DNA of 64,000 nucleotides from Nymphalis io (taxonomy: Eukaryota > Arthropoda > Insecta > Lepidoptera > Nymphalidae): assembly GCF_905147045.1 (NCBI RefSeq), contig NC_065894.1, forward strand, positions 5,989,501 through 6,053,500, given 5' to 3'. Made by a program: the position numbers and the translations under genes. The notes under the pieces are model-generated. The model saw only the letters and a list, made by a program, of their open reading frames with translations, had not been told where the DNA came from and did no database searches. Of the stretch, positions 11,894 through 23,924 are shown one piece after another. The stretch's first letter is position 1, and each line of letters starts with the position of its first letter.

Positions 11894-14800
11894 GCAAACG
11901 TTCATAATTCCGTTACAGTTTCATTTTATATGTAGATGTTGATAGTCAAGTTAAACGATTTTAGCAGCATTTTCGTTATAACTGAATACTTCTGCAACGC
12001 AAACTTTGTCAACTAGCATATTGCGAAACTTAACATTTTTCTTTAACCTAGTTACGATGTTAGAGGGTACGGGTCGACGACGACTTTTAAATGCAAAATA
12101 ATTTGAAATTGGTCCATGAAAAACTCAGTAAAAAAGAACATTACAACCCTACCTATCTGAAAATATTTTATTAATATTTTGAATAATTGATTAAAGACAA
12201 AATTTCATGTAATCTTGTTTGTTTTACTGCGTAAATAATACATTAAGTACGCGTAAACGTAAGTTTCACAATCAAAAACAAATACGATCAGGTCCCAAAT
12301 ACAAATCTTCAATTTTCGAACATCAATTTTTATCATATATAAGTTTATAGGCACTTTTTTTAATGATTTCATCATATAAATTATTACGACGTACATTTCG
12401 AACAGTGAAAATCCTTTAAGTATTTTTTTTAATATAAACATATATAGAAAAGAATATTTATAACATATAAAGAGCTTGATTTGATAAGATGAAGTAAGAA
12501 ATATTTTGTATCTTACGTAAAAATATGAGAAGAAAGATGATGCTTATAAGATGTTTATATAAAACTAGTGTGAAAAGTAAGTACTTTTATGCCAAAAAAA
12601 AACGGAGGTTAGCCTCGTATTGTCACAATTTCATTGATTTGAAAGGTTGACCAAGCCCGAGCAATCGATCTCGGTGACCAACGCAAATCTGATAGTAATC
12701 CTTAATATATTAAACATCTTGTAAAATATTACTGGATTCGGTTTATTTAGGAAAAGGTCCATTCAATAATGATTCATTAAATAATTTTCTAATAAGACTT
12801 GCCGTCAAATTAAATTATTACAGATAATTACCTTCCGGTGAAGTAATTAATAGCTTAAATTATTAAAGGTAAGAAGATATCTCGTTTATTTATATTTACT
12901 TTCAAATGATATTATAATTTAATGTTTGTTTGTTGAATTACTTTTTAAATAAAAAAAGAACTGACATTGATATAAGTTTTTAAGTCCTGGAAGAATTCTT
13001 TTTATTTTGTATTGTGGCTTTAAAATAGCAGCCTAAGCGTAGCAAGTATAATTAAGATGTGAGTAGCCGTTGGATTTATTAAAAAAAGTTTATATTTCAT
13101 GTATTAATTAAAATAATAACAAGATTAATAATTTTAAGCTTTGTTGCACGCAGACGATGCTGGTATCGAAGTGCACTTAAGATAGCAGAGCAAAACTAAT
13201 TCCACGTCGTCGTACTCGTGGCAACGAGAAATATCAAGTTTACTAATAATCTTCTTTATTGTCCATACATAAACAAAGCATTTCAGTGACACGCGCTCAA
13301 TCATATATTACGGTCTGCATTTATTACCACTCACGAGAACACCATTACCGTATATTCGCTGTCATTTATATCTAAAGTAAACATCATACCGGCCAAGCCA
13401 TAAAACTCATATCTGTTGCATACGAAATTATGACATTTTTATGCTTTTCCATCTTTATACTAGAACTGGCACCTCGTAAAATGTGTTCACTTGATGTTCT
13501 CTAGCAAATTCAATTCAATACGGCTTTTATGACATCACTCTGCATGTGTAGGACGGAGGTGCATCGTGTAGCTCACCGTGGCGGTATTGAGTTATTGCGG
13601 TTAACTGGCTTATCGTTTTTTCTCGTTCCTTCCTCAGACTGAGTGGAAATATATTATATGAAGTTATTTTGTATAAGATTTTATTATTATACAATTTAAT
13701 TATTAATTGGTTACCTTCTATAGACGATAACAATCTGTTTCAATTTTATGAGTGCTTATATTGTTTAAAATTTCTACTATTTTTTATTAAATATTTCATG
13801 GCAAATATTTTTATTGTCAATTAAAAATAAGCAAAAAACAATTTCATACATAATCGCGATACCTTTAAAATATACCTTATCGAAAATGTAATTTCTATAC
13901 TAATATTAAAAACAATACAACTACAACAACAATAATGTAAAATGAAGACAATAAAGCTACCCCGAGGGCAATATATGTATGTTGTAGTATTCTTTCTTAT
14001 AAATTTATAATGTAAGTAATATATATTATGTATATATAACATTTACACCGTTTTTTATGTTGATTTATAAATTAACCTTGCTAACTTTAATAAGCTAATT
14101 ATCAATTTTAGTCTATTAATAAAATTACGCTTTTATCGGACTCAGGTATGTCAGGTATGTCAAAAGGCTTGGAAGAGCCAACTTATAAAGTTACTATTTT
14201 TTTAATTTAATATTCTTTATAATTTACTTAATTAAAGATAACAACCAAGAGCTATCGATTAATTTAATAATTATTATAAAAAAAAATTATGAGGTTTTAT
14301 GAGCTTAAATATATTTTAAATTGGATTGTTGAAATAAAGTTTGTTGAGATAATTTCACCAATCACACATGCTTGCTATTGTTTGCTAATGTTATTATTAC
14401 AAAATCATATTCTTAAACTTAAAAATGGGTTCATTTTATTTGAAGGTGACGGATACGTCGAAAAAAAACGCGGGCATGACCTATAATATTATTTATTCAA
14501 ATATATAACCTTATGCGATTAGTGTATCTCTATGTATTTCATATAAACGTGTTTTGCTATAAAACTGCACGCCATAATTGTAAAGTTTACAATGAACATA
14601 CAAAATAGTTTTTAATCTCATCTAAACAGCAACACTCAGTATTGCTCTGTTGCAGTTTGAATGATTATTGAGCCAATTTCATTTCAGGTAATTGGCGGTG
14701 AAAAAGTCGTTTGTCTTGCTACTATTTCTTTACTCTCTTACTCTAACACTGTCAGTGTATAATAATAATAATGATTAATTTCAAAGTTATAATAATAAAA

Positions 14801-14988
14801 GTAACTTTACAGTTGCCAGTAAAATTGCTGATAAGAAAAACAATGAAGTATACATTCATCGTGTTCTGTTCCACACCGCTACGCGTAATAACAGTAAATG
14901 GTAGTGGCGAATTGTTACAAATGTAACGAACCGATGTACGGATATACATTATATGAATAAATCTCGGCTACGATCGTTAAGAGTTTGC
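11894..14988. other. Intergenic DNA without recognisable genes
   Basis: No gene is recognised. A stretch at 14624-14700 vaguely echoes the middle of family A (TTGCAGTTTGAATGATTATT near GAGCCA) but is too diverged to call. Minus-strand frames of 60-78 codons at 12205, 13527, 13821 and 14752 have no recognisable domain. Confidence 0.5.
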
Positions 14989-15000
14989 CTACTTATATAT

Positions 15001-15801
15001 CTTCTTCTTCTTCTTCTTTGTTCAAACCCTCTTCCCAGTTCAGCTGGGGTCGGGTCTCCTTGTACATCTGCGCCAGAGAGCTCTGTTCTGGGTTGTCTGT
15101 GTACTCAGATTCTCTTTCTGGGCCTCTTTTTGTATGTTTGACCACCAGGTTGCGGGCGGTCGCCCTCTTTCTCGCAGTCGGTCCGAATATTTAAGGCTTT
15201 CTTGTTAGGATGATCATCGTTACGTCTCAGGATATGGCCGTACCAGCGCAGTCGACATTCCTTCAATTTTTCCACAATTGGTGTTACCTTGAATGATCCC
15301 CTGACATACTCATTCCTTACTTTGTCCAGCCGGGTGATTCCTCCCGCCCATCTAAGTATTTTCATCTCGCTTGTATGCAGTTGTTGTTCGTGTGTCTTTT
15401 TGATGGTCCAACACTCTGCCCCATAGATCATGGATGGGCGTACTACCGTTTTGTAAACTTTTCCCTTTACACGAATGGGCATTCTATGGTCACAGAGAAC
15501 ACCCGAAAGCGATTTCCATTTTATCCAGGCGGTTTTAATGCGGTGGTCCACGTTCTTATCGATATTTGCATTAGTAGTAAGCACAGATCCAAGATATTTG
15601 AAGTTGTCTACTTTGGGTAGTGCGCGTTTGTCTATGTAAATATTGCATCCCGTCTCTTCTGTCCCTCCATAGTCACATTCAAAATATTCGGTCTTACTTC
15701 GACTAATGCGTAGCCCATGGTTTTTATTTGTGTCACCCACTGGTTAAGTGTTTCCTGTAAGTTTTGTGCATTTTTCGCCACTAGGTCTATATCTAGTTTG
15801 T
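15001..15801 (-). mobile_element. 5'-truncated RTE-like non-LTR retrotransposon with 12-bp TSD
   Basis: The insertion lies between identical 12-bp copies of CTACTTATATAT (14989-15000 and 15802-15813), a target-site duplication. Read on the minus strand, it opens abruptly inside reverse-transcriptase coding sequence. It ends in a (GAA)n-type simple tail, seen on the plus strand as CTT repeats at 15001-15017. Loss of the 5' part with a retained simple 3' tail is the usual outcome of incomplete target-primed reverse transcription. The intact duplication suggests a moderately recent insertion. Its coding remnant is listed separately. Confidence 0.9.
15105..15799 (-). pseudogene. Reverse transcriptase C-terminal fragment, RTE-like LINE
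   Basis: The remnant covers only the C-terminal part of a LINE reverse transcriptase. It starts just past the catalytic YADD region: LVAKNAQNLQETLNQW is visible in one frame. Then come LRISRSKTEYF, FKYLGSVLTTNANID, the thumb-like AECWTIKKTHEQQLHTSEMK and the typical end LKECRLRWYGHILRRND. A single-base frameshift near 15718-15722 separates LNQWVTQIKTMG from LRISRSKTEYF, and the end of the frame also looks shifted. It has no catalytic domain or endonuclease and cannot be functional. The family is placed as RTE-like from these motifs; the exact clade is not certain. Confidence 0.85.
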
Positions 15802-15937
15802 CTACTTATATATAAATAGATAAATATATAAATAATATAAATAAATTATTTAATATAATCTATTTGATTTAAACATTCAATTCTGTTTATGTGCATAATG
15901 CGTGAATCTAGTGTTAATGCAACAGACTGTTTAACTG

Positions 15938-16095
15938 CTCCTCTTCTCTTGAGAAGGTTTGGAGCGTAATCCACAAATAGGCAGCAATGAGGGCTGGTAA
16001 GGAAGTGTGGTAGAATTTCATTCGATCCTTGCAGTTTTCTTTACGATATATATTCGCAAATACATGAAAACTCAGTTCTCGCCTTTAATCTATTT
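15938..16095 (-). mobile_element. SINE family B, degraded
   Basis: The plus strand shows CTCTTGAGAAGGTTTGGAGC, matching the reverse complement of the family B 3' region. It continues through a decayed body (AAGTGTGGTAGAATTTCATT) to AATACATGAAAACTCAGTTC, the equivalent of the CATGTGCTTAATT block. The tRNA head is not identifiable. Confidence 0.6.
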
Positions 16096-17784
16096 AAAGC
16101 ATTATAATTTTTATTAATAGCCAAGTAATATCTTTCTATACGAGATTAATAAGATGGTAAAATGTTTAGTAAAATTTATCGTACATGTATGTACGTACAT
16201 CTTCGTGGATTAAAAAAAGTAATTGTAAACATATCATATCGTTTAATTAAAAAAAGAATTAACATTTGAATTGTTTTCTGGACTCTCTGTAGAAAACACC
16301 CAGACCGGGTTGTAGCACTACGTTTAATTGACTTGTGTTTAAGCAATTAAAATGAACTTGAAAGCGCTTGTCAAAAGAGCCTACTCGAATTAAGTATAAT
16401 TTGATTAAGATTTGTGAAATCTTCATTTATTAATACTAACTCAATGCCAAGTAATAACTTCAGAATAAACAAATTATTTTATTATTTACCCGTATTTCTT
16501 TAGACGTTTAAAATATTATATTATATATTATATAATAATATTAATATTATTGTTTATAATAAGTTCTTCATTTTTTATGCTTAGCCATAATTAGGGTTTT
16601 ACCTTAGACAAAATTTTAGCCCTCAGCAGTTCCGCTTAGCCTTTATAAAGTATGTTGTTATTACACCAAATAATGTTTTTATTTATCCCCTAATTCTGTC
16701 ATTCTCACAATCCTATAATAACAATGTTAATAATTTGGACGGTCGAAATTATCAGAACGGTTGAAAAGCGCTCGCGCGGTCCAAACCTTTTCATTGCTGT
16801 CACATATGCCGCAAATTTTATCTGCCTTTTAGTAATCAGAATTTATCATTCAGTTTTATAAGCTTATTGTATATATAAATTCAATATTTTCGATTACCAG
16901 ATTTTTTTAATTGTAAGCAAGTTGTATTCGCATTTAAAAATAATGTATACATTTCTTTAATACCAATAATTAAGAAAACTTTTTTTTAATAAAAATATTT
17001 GACTTGTAAATTTTATTTTTCAAACACATTATTATAGTTATAAAATATTTCCATCGAATGAAATTATTGGTTACAGTTGAATCACCTTAACTTAGAAAAG
17101 TAACTTTTATAAGAATACATAATTGTAAATTTCTTTCTGCGATAGGCTGTATGTGTATATATATGAAAGATATCCGATGTAGGGAATAAGATCGTAAATT
17201 GCTTTCGAACGTTATAAAAATTTTGGCAAAAAGGAAAAAGTTTTGATCTTTTTTCCACGGAGACATTTTGCAATATGGCTCTCGTTCGCAAACTTCAGAG
17301 GTGACCCGGTCAAAGGAGGTGAAAGAATAAAGGAGTTTTCTTTGCCCCTCATCACTTTCGAGATATATCGCATGAGTTACGTTACGGAAAGTGAAATTGT
17401 TTTAAAAGAAGCAGGTGACGAGCCGTGACGTTTTTTTATATCGAATATTATTCATAGAATATTACTTAATCCGTTTATGTCTAAGAAGTAACAATAAATA
17501 TGTATAAAGGTTAAATTAATTTGACTTCCATATTTGTTGTTGTCGATTTTGTATCTATATTTCAATTTCATAAAAAAACTATGTAATTTTTTAACTACGC
17601 TAACGATACACACTATGTATTTATAAATTGTTAACGATATTTTACATTTATATAATTACAAAGTTTTTTTTCTATACTTAATTTCCAAGTCTAAGCACTT
17701 AAATCTTACCACAATCAATTTAGGTGTTGCTATTTTGTTAGTTATTGCTTAAAATATTTAACAATATATATTTTTAATTGATTT
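16096..17784. other. Intergenic DNA without recognisable genes
   Basis: Strongly AT-rich. The 16500-16560 stretch is a low-complexity ATTATA run. No feature can be supported beyond this. Confidence 0.55.
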
Positions 17785-17957
17785 TTTGTGTATAGAATAG
17801 AAAGGCGGACGAGCATATGGACCACCTGATGGTAAGTGGTCACCAACGCCCTAAGACATTAGCATTGTAAGAAATGTCAACCATCGCTAACTTATCTAAT
17901 GCGCCACCAACCTTGGGAACTAATATTTTATGTCCCTTGAGCCTGTAATTACACTGG
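17785..17957 (-). mobile_element. Family A retroelement, 5'-truncated
   Basis: On the plus strand it runs from TATAGAATAGAAAGGCGGAC (the 3' end of the element) to GCCTGTAATTACACTGGT, where similarity stops abruptly at about 17957. The missing portion is the 5' half in the element's own orientation, as expected from premature termination of reverse transcription. Confidence 0.8.
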
Positions 17958-19587
17958 TGATTTAAAAGTGCCTACTTAAATAATAAATATATTATTTCTT
18001 GGTTTTGATGATAATATGCGTATCTGAGCCAAGAGTGTTTGTTGCATAGACCAAGTTAAAACAAAGTTAAGACAAAGTTAAGTTATTCAAGTTTTAATGA
18101 TCTAATGATGACGACTAAGATGTTAAAACCTTTCACAAGTCTATGAAAACTTGTTTAAAATAAAAATAAGAAAGAGATGAACTTATTTGAAGTAGAAAAT
18201 AGGTTTTCATCAACAATAACAGTTAAGTAAATCTTATAAATAATGATAGCATTTTTCTACGAAGTAATCTATCTCATTAGAAAATTTGTTTTTATCTATG
18301 TTAAGCACACTGCAAATTAGCCAACGTTTCTAGATTTTTAGCACAAAATAGCTAGAAAATAGGTCAGCGACCATCTGATACCTTTTTTAAGAACAAGTGC
18401 AACACGAAAAAATCCTTACAACCGTCGCGTATACAATATAAATTAGTTATGTAAAATTCGGTTTTTGTACATTTTTTATTGTATACATTTTCAAGGTGTA
18501 CATTTCAACAATTAAAGCTAAACTTAAACTGAACCGAATTTAATAGATTAAATCACTATTTTATATTTTATGTTTATGAAGACAATCCCATTATCATATT
18601 ATTCAGTTGCGAACACTTGTGAAGATTATCATCGTCCAACCGCAGAGGAATTTCGGAAACTCGCACATCCCTTCTATGTTTATGAACGAGAACTTCTAAG
18701 AAGGTTTACCATATTATTGAAACTATGGAACTGTATTCTCAGTTCTAGATTCCGAGACTTAGCTTATACTTAAGGATATTAGTGAAAATTACTTTAAACT
18801 CTGCAATGCAGCACTTAGAAAGGCGTGTGCTGTAATTAGAAAAGCGTTTTAGTGGTTCATGCCGTTGAAAATTCAGCACAATATCTAAGTTTTATTTTAT
18901 TGCGAGCAAATTGTGCACCTTCCCCTATTAAGGAGTAGTGTAGCACTATCCAGCTTAGTGGATATACCGAAACCTGTGAATAAAATTTAACGTAAGTGCT
19001 TGCTAAACAATTAGTTGGAGCGCGCTTCAAGCACGCGCAATGTTTGTTAGATACTTGAACTAGTTTTCGATAGTATTTTCATTTGAATCATGAGATAATA
19101 TAAATATGCTTTTGTAAATTTATATTCTCATCTTAATTTTTTGAATCTTTTTTATGTAAAAGTTCGTCTATTTGTAAAAGTCGGAATTGTTTGATTGTTT
19201 TTTATTTATTTTTTGTTTCAATTACTTAGTTTTTGTCAATATTTTATATTATTATAAGTAAGTTACTACCGCTCGCTCTGGGGCTGATCTGTCAGGGATT
19301 TCCTTCGTAAAAGATATGGACTTTTTAAGGCTTTTCTGCGAGTGTTTTATTGCCCGCGATAATAAAGCCTATTGTGGTGCGTTATTTACAATGTCACATG
19401 CATGCTGGGTCACGGCATAGGGAGATTGGGTGCAGATATCATTAAACAATTAAAAATTAGATATTATATTAAATATCAATATTTCTGAGTGGCATTTTGA
19501 TAAAAACATTCTCTATGCTTCGTTATAAAAAAATGCATTCATTCATGTAACTACTTACAATTTTGTGATACATTTATAATTAGATAA
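17958..19587. other. Intergenic DNA without recognisable genes
   Basis: A short imperfect tandem (AAAGTTAAGAC-like units) lies at about 18055-18085. The 67-codon plus-strand frame at 18570-18773 matches no family I know. Nothing else is supported. Confidence 0.5.
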
Positions 19588-19905
19588 GAGCCGAGATGGC
19601 CCAAAGGTAAGAACCGTGAGTTTTAATCGACGATCGCAGGTTCAAACCTAGACAAGCTACACTGCATTTTATGTTCCTAATTTGTGTGTTTACTTAATTC
19701 AAAAACGAAAACTCAAAACTGAAAACAAAGAAAAACTCCGTTATTACCGAGGACAAGATGAATCGTAAGTAATCCTACCAGTGTCTAATTACACTGAAAT
19801 TCTGTCACATGTGTATAGCCCTCATTGGAGCAGCCTGGTGGAATAAGCTGCAAACATTTTGCTCAGCGGGAGAGGAGGCCTTAGGCCGGCAGTGAGACAT
19901 TAACT
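19588..19905 (+). mobile_element. SINE family B, full length but diverged
   Basis: The head GAGCCGAGATGGCCCAAAGG and the B-box-like GCAGGTTCAAACCTAGAC are recognisable. The body has diverged strongly between about 19680 and 19770. The 3' part is clear again: GGTGGAATAAGCTGCAAACA, GGGAGAGGAGGCCTTAGGCC, AGTGAGACATTAACTTTA. Boundaries are approximate. Confidence 0.75.
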
Positions 19906-20684
19906 TTACTTTTACGTTTAGATGTGTATAGATATATAATTTTAAATAAATAACATATATTCTATTACTTATCTATATAATAATCATTTACTCTCTTATC
20001 GGTTCTTGTTGCTAAAATCTTAAAGCGAAATGATTATAGATTGATATTTAATTGACGTTATTGCCTTCTAAAACGACATTTTAAGCTTACCTTGTAGACT
20101 ATTCGAATCAAGTATTTGATTTGATTGAATTAATTACCCAGTACTAAATATATTATCAAAGTTAAAGTTATAACTTTTCACTTAAATGATATTAGCTTAT
20201 AATTTATTATTCAGAGGCTGTCTCTACCAGTAATGAAAAGTGAGTTAAATATTGATTCAAGTTATTAAGCTCTGATTGCTTCAAACATCAATTTATTGTT
20301 ATTAATAACATCAGCTCCGACTTATTAAATTTAGTAAACGAAAATATGTTTTGTACTTTATTACTTAAAAATTATCATATACAAAACAATTTAATGTTAA
20401 ATAATTTATAATCGTACTAAAAAAAATTAGTTATGTTGTTTTTTATTTCAACGCTAGTTAAAAACTATTTTATGGGTAAAATAAAAAATAATTATTGAAG
20501 TATAAAGTATAATGAGGCAATCATTTCACAGATAAAACGCAAATAATAAAAGCACGTAAAAATATTCTTTTTTTGAATTTTAGTACATTGTGTACTTGTA
20601 TCCGATTTAATGCATTTAATGTTGATGAAAAAAGTAACCTATTAAAATTTCAAAAAAAAAACAGCCTATGAATTTTATACTGCT
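19906..20684. other. Intergenic DNA without recognisable features
   Basis: AT-rich with no supported gene or repeat. Confidence 0.55.
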
Positions 20685-20912
20685 GGCCTCTTTTCTTTAC
20701 GAGCACAGGGCTTGGAGCTTATTCCACCAACCTCCTGCAAGATAGATTGCGTGACACACATGTGGCTAATTTTTATCCCATATATGAAGTTTACTCATAA
20801 TGTTTTCATGAATTTTAAGCTCAACATGAAAATTTAATTGTTGCTCGAAATTGAACCTGCAATCGTCGGTTTAGATTGATGTGTTCGAATCCCTGGGTCA
20901 TCTGGGCTTAAT
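20685..20912 (-). mobile_element. SINE family B, degraded
   Basis: The plus strand shows TTGGAGCTTATTCCACCAAC and GTGACACACATGTGGCTAAT, then a poorly kept body, then CTGCAATCGTCGGTTTAGAT. It ends at CCCTGGGTCATCTGGGCTT, the decayed tRNA head. It lies immediately upstream of a younger copy in the same orientation. Confidence 0.65.
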
Positions 20913-20954
20913 TTCATTATTATTAAATATTAAATGTATCCTCACTGACGTTTA

Positions 20955-21267
20955 GTAAGTAAGTAAGAGCCTGTAAATGTCCCACTGCTGGGCTAAGGCC
21001 TCCTCTCCCTTTTTGAGGAGAAGGTTTGGAGCTTATTCAACCACGTTGCTCCAATGCGGGTTAGTGGAATACACATGTAGCAGAATTTCGAAGAAATTAG
21101 ACACATGCAGGTTTTCTCAGGTTTTTCGATGTTTTCCTTCACCGAGAAGCACGAGATAAATTATAAGCAGAAATTAAGCACATGAAAATTCAGAGGTGCT
21201 TGCCTAGGTTCGAACCCACGTTCATCGGTTAAGATTCACACGTTCTTACCACTGGGCCATCTCGACT
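20955..21267 (-). mobile_element. SINE family B, full length
   Basis: A well-kept minus-strand copy. The tail appears as GTAAGTAAGTAA on the plus strand, then GAGCCTGTAAATGTCCCACT, GCCTCCTCTCCC, AAGGTTTGGAGCTTATTCAA, CGAACCCACGTTCATCGGTT (B box) and CCACTGGGCCATCTCGAC (A box). The flanks CACTGACGTTTA (20943-20954) and CACTGACATTTA (21275-21286) differ at one base and look like a target-site duplication. The 60-codon frame inside it is fortuitous. Confidence 0.9.
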
Positions 21268-21286
21268 TGACTGACACTGACATTTA

Positions 21287-22528
21287 TAAAAATAACTTTA
21301 CTTGAGCAGTATTTAACGTGAACGAAATGGACTCTCATCCTTATATTATATAAAAAGTGTCATGAATATTTACGTAGCAAAATTTACAAAAACGTTTCAC
21401 GATTAATTAAATTTACCAATAAATTTCAGTAAATAACAGAATATGACTTTATACGAACGTGTCACATTGTTATTTACCAGTGGTACGTTCCAAATTGGAA
21501 ACAAATTACAAAGCGATGGTAATATGTTGTAATCAGCGTTCGAATCAGGTATTTAATCAAAGGGAATCAATGATTGTCCGGAACGATTGTACATGTTGAT
21601 TGTCAGCAGCATTCTGTGCGAACTTCACTATGGTACATGAATTGTATTGGAATATATTTTTAGTTATTTTGGATAAACCGTGATTGACCAATCAACATGG
21701 TGCTACAGGATATATTTTAGGTTCTAAAATAAATCATAAATAAATAATAAATTATTTACAAACTGTTATTGTATTTTTGCGTGATTATTTTTTTATCAAC
21801 ATACACTTATATATTTTCAAGGCATAGTTCCTACTTCGTTTTATCTACTATAGAGCTAGGCGCATAAATTAATTAAGCTATATACAAAATTATCCACGAA
21901 AAAAATTTCAATTCAATCAATTTGTATGAATGTAAAGTTTCCTGACATTATATTTTTTATATAAAGTTTTTGTGGGTGTATCTAATACAATTTTAGCAAC
22001 ATTCACCCCGAAAATGCCTCGACCGAAAATCCCGTCAGCATGTTAAGTTATGCCTTAGAAACTATGCAACTTATTGACATTAATAGATACATGGAATCAT
22101 AAAAAGCCTAAAATTCAATATTTTTTATCCCGGAACAAAGGTTTTTATCTCGAGGGATTTTTAAAAAATCTGGACAATAGAAATTATTATAATCACCAAT
22201 TTTTTTTTTGAATTTTCAATTGTATACATATAAAGCGGAAATCAATTATTACGAGAGGTGTAACCGCTTTGATGAAATAATGACTAGACCTTGAAATATA
22301 ATAATTTAATTATCTGTATTTTTAACCCATTTTGAACAGTTCATCGGACAGACAGACCAACATACAAATATAAAACAACGGTAATTTTAATAACATGTAA
22401 ATAGCTATGTTATATATAACATTAAAGGGCAGTTATTTTGAACCATAGACAGACGCATCAGTAATATTTAATTGTATGTATACATTTTTGAATAACGTAT
22501 CCATTTATAAAATACCAACGTATCCATT
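21287..22528. other. Intergenic DNA without recognisable genes
   Basis: No gene or well-defined element. The stretch near 22320-22370 contains CATCGGACAGACAGACCAAC, a phrase common in insect repeat DNA, without boundaries. Confidence 0.5.
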
Positions 22529-22559
22529 AATAAATAAATAAATAAATAAATAAATAAAT
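22529..22559. repeat. (TAAA)n microsatellite
   Basis: About 31 bases of uninterrupted TAAA units. Confidence 0.9.
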
Positions 22560-22635
22560 TAAATTAAGTTTTTGGACAATACGATAAAGGTATAATTGAA
22601 CAAATATTTATATAATTAATACATATACTTTTGTC

Positions 22636-22701
22636 TGCCTCGTTGGTCTAGTGGCTTGATGTAACTGCGGCCAAACATCAAGCCACTAGACCAACGAGGC
22701 A
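22636..22701. repeat. Inverted duplication of SINE head, 27-bp arms
   Basis: The left arm (22636-22662) begins TGCCTCGTTGGTCTAGTGGC. The right arm (22675-22701) is its exact reverse complement, with a 12-nt spacer. The left arm sits at the position every C copy has, so it is the ancestral arm and the right arm is the copy. Confidence 0.95.
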
Positions 22702-22917
22702 AACCCGGGAAACAAACAGGTCCTGGGTTCAATTTCCAGGTAGGGCCAATAAAAAGTTATTGGGTTTTTCTGTTAGAAAATTCTCAGTAGCAGCCCGGAG
22801 TCTGGAAGTTGGAAGAGTGTACAGTCCCGTGCCTCGGAAAGCACGTAAAGCCGTTGGTCCTACGCCTAAACTCTTTCCGGTCGTGTCAGATTGCCGTCCC
22901 ATCGGATTATGAGAGTT

Positions 22918-22953
22918 AGGGAATAGAGAGTGCAGGCGCACTCTCTATTCCCT
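22918..22953. repeat. Inverted duplication inside SINE, 16-bp arms
   Basis: The left arm AGGGAATAGAGAGTGC (22918-22933) is followed after 4 nt by its exact reverse complement (22938-22953). Other C copies have only the left arm, followed by CACCTGTGTTT-like sequence. Confidence 0.95.
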
Positions 22954-23006
22954 TGCTTGCGCACACCCTTGTGCAGTACAATATCTCCTGCGTAGTTGGT
23001 TGTATT

Positions 23007-23924
23007 AAGTAGTATATGAAAAAAATTAATTAGATCAGAATAGGCTCTAAGAAATCTATGTACATATTTCCAAATTTGAATACGTGTCTATAAGCAAAGA
23101 CAAAATGCAAAACTTCAATGCTGCCGGGCTTAGTGTCATCTTATCCCTTTTGTTAAAACCCTCTCAAATACCTTTCCTCATCCTAATTTACTACTTAATT
23201 GCAATAAAACACTGAGCATTGTATCGTTTAAAAATTCCTTCTAGCCGTTATTCCCCTTTTTTCAAACGCTTTGATGCTATTAATAATTAAATGTTTATTT
23301 ACAATGGTATTCCTTCTTTGTTTCTTAAAGAGTTCTCAGAAAATAAATATAAATTACATTTCCATTTGAACCAATCTCAAATGTAAAAAATTTGATACCG
23401 TTTAGAAATGTTATTGTTCTAAATATTTACATTGGAATTAAACATTGAAAAGGCGGATGTCTTCTAAATTAATTTGTAACCCTATAAATGTAAAAGGAAC
23501 GCGAATATCTCAATTGAACGTTACAATATATTTCGAGCGTACATATATGTGGAAATTACCAGTAAATTTTGGCGAAAAATAAATAAACAGGCATACACAC
23601 CTTGCCATTTTGATCGTTGAATTATTCATGATGTCTCACGCGAGCCCACCTGAGCGAGGGTAGGAACTCTCCTAACACAACTAGTATCATTTCTTGGGGG
23701 AGTAAAATGAAATGGGTAAGCCACCGGCTCGATTTAGAGGCCAAATAAAAAATAACGGATCTTTTTTCTGCCCTGACTCAAATTTTAAATTGCAAAGGGA
23801 ATGTAACCGACTTTAATTTACCTTACCTAATCAAATTGGCAGCTACATCTTTTTATAATAAAAAAAATATTGACGTTACAATAACTTAACATAAAATTGA
23901 CACTTTTTGTCAGATGAAAATAAC
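23007..23924. other. Region upstream of the SPATA17 gene
   Basis: No TATA box or initiator is convincing. A pyrimidine-rich stretch ending TTTTTGTCAG lies at 23904-23913, 11 bases before the start codon. It could be a splice acceptor for an upstream 5'UTR exon. I cannot identify that exon. Confidence 0.45.

Larger units (their letters stand above)
22634..23006 (+). mobile_element. tRNA-derived SINE family C with two inverted self-duplications
   Basis: The head GCCTCGTTGGTCTAGTGGCT (A-box-like) and GGTCCTGGGTTCAATTTCCA (B-box-like) identify a tRNA-derived SINE. The body includes TCTGTTAGAAAATTCTCAGT, CCGTGCCTCGGAAAGCACGT and GTCCCATCGGATTATGAGAG. It ends with CTTGTGCAGTACAATATCTC. This copy carries two extra inverted copies of its own sequence: the first 27 bp of the head are repeated in reverse at 22675-22701, and a 16-bp central segment is repeated in reverse at 22938-22953. 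Neither insertion is present in the other C copies in this window. The head insertion separates the A and B boxes by about 40 extra bases. Confidence 0.9.

Noticed and set aside
14624..14700. Possible ancient family A fragment
   Set aside because: Only scattered short matches around GAGCCA and TTTGAATGA, too weak to annotate.
20977..21159. 60-codon frame, with a near-identical one at 48758-48940 on the other strand
   Set aside because: Both are the antisense of SINE B. The similarity reflects repeat copies, not a gene family.
22634..22760. tRNA gene
   Set aside because: A- and B-box-like sequences are present but belong to a SINE head. The spacing is disrupted by the inverted duplication and no cloverleaf can be drawn.
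22729..22941. 70-codon minus-strand frame, with relatives at 56938-57240
   Set aside because: They lie within SINE C copies.
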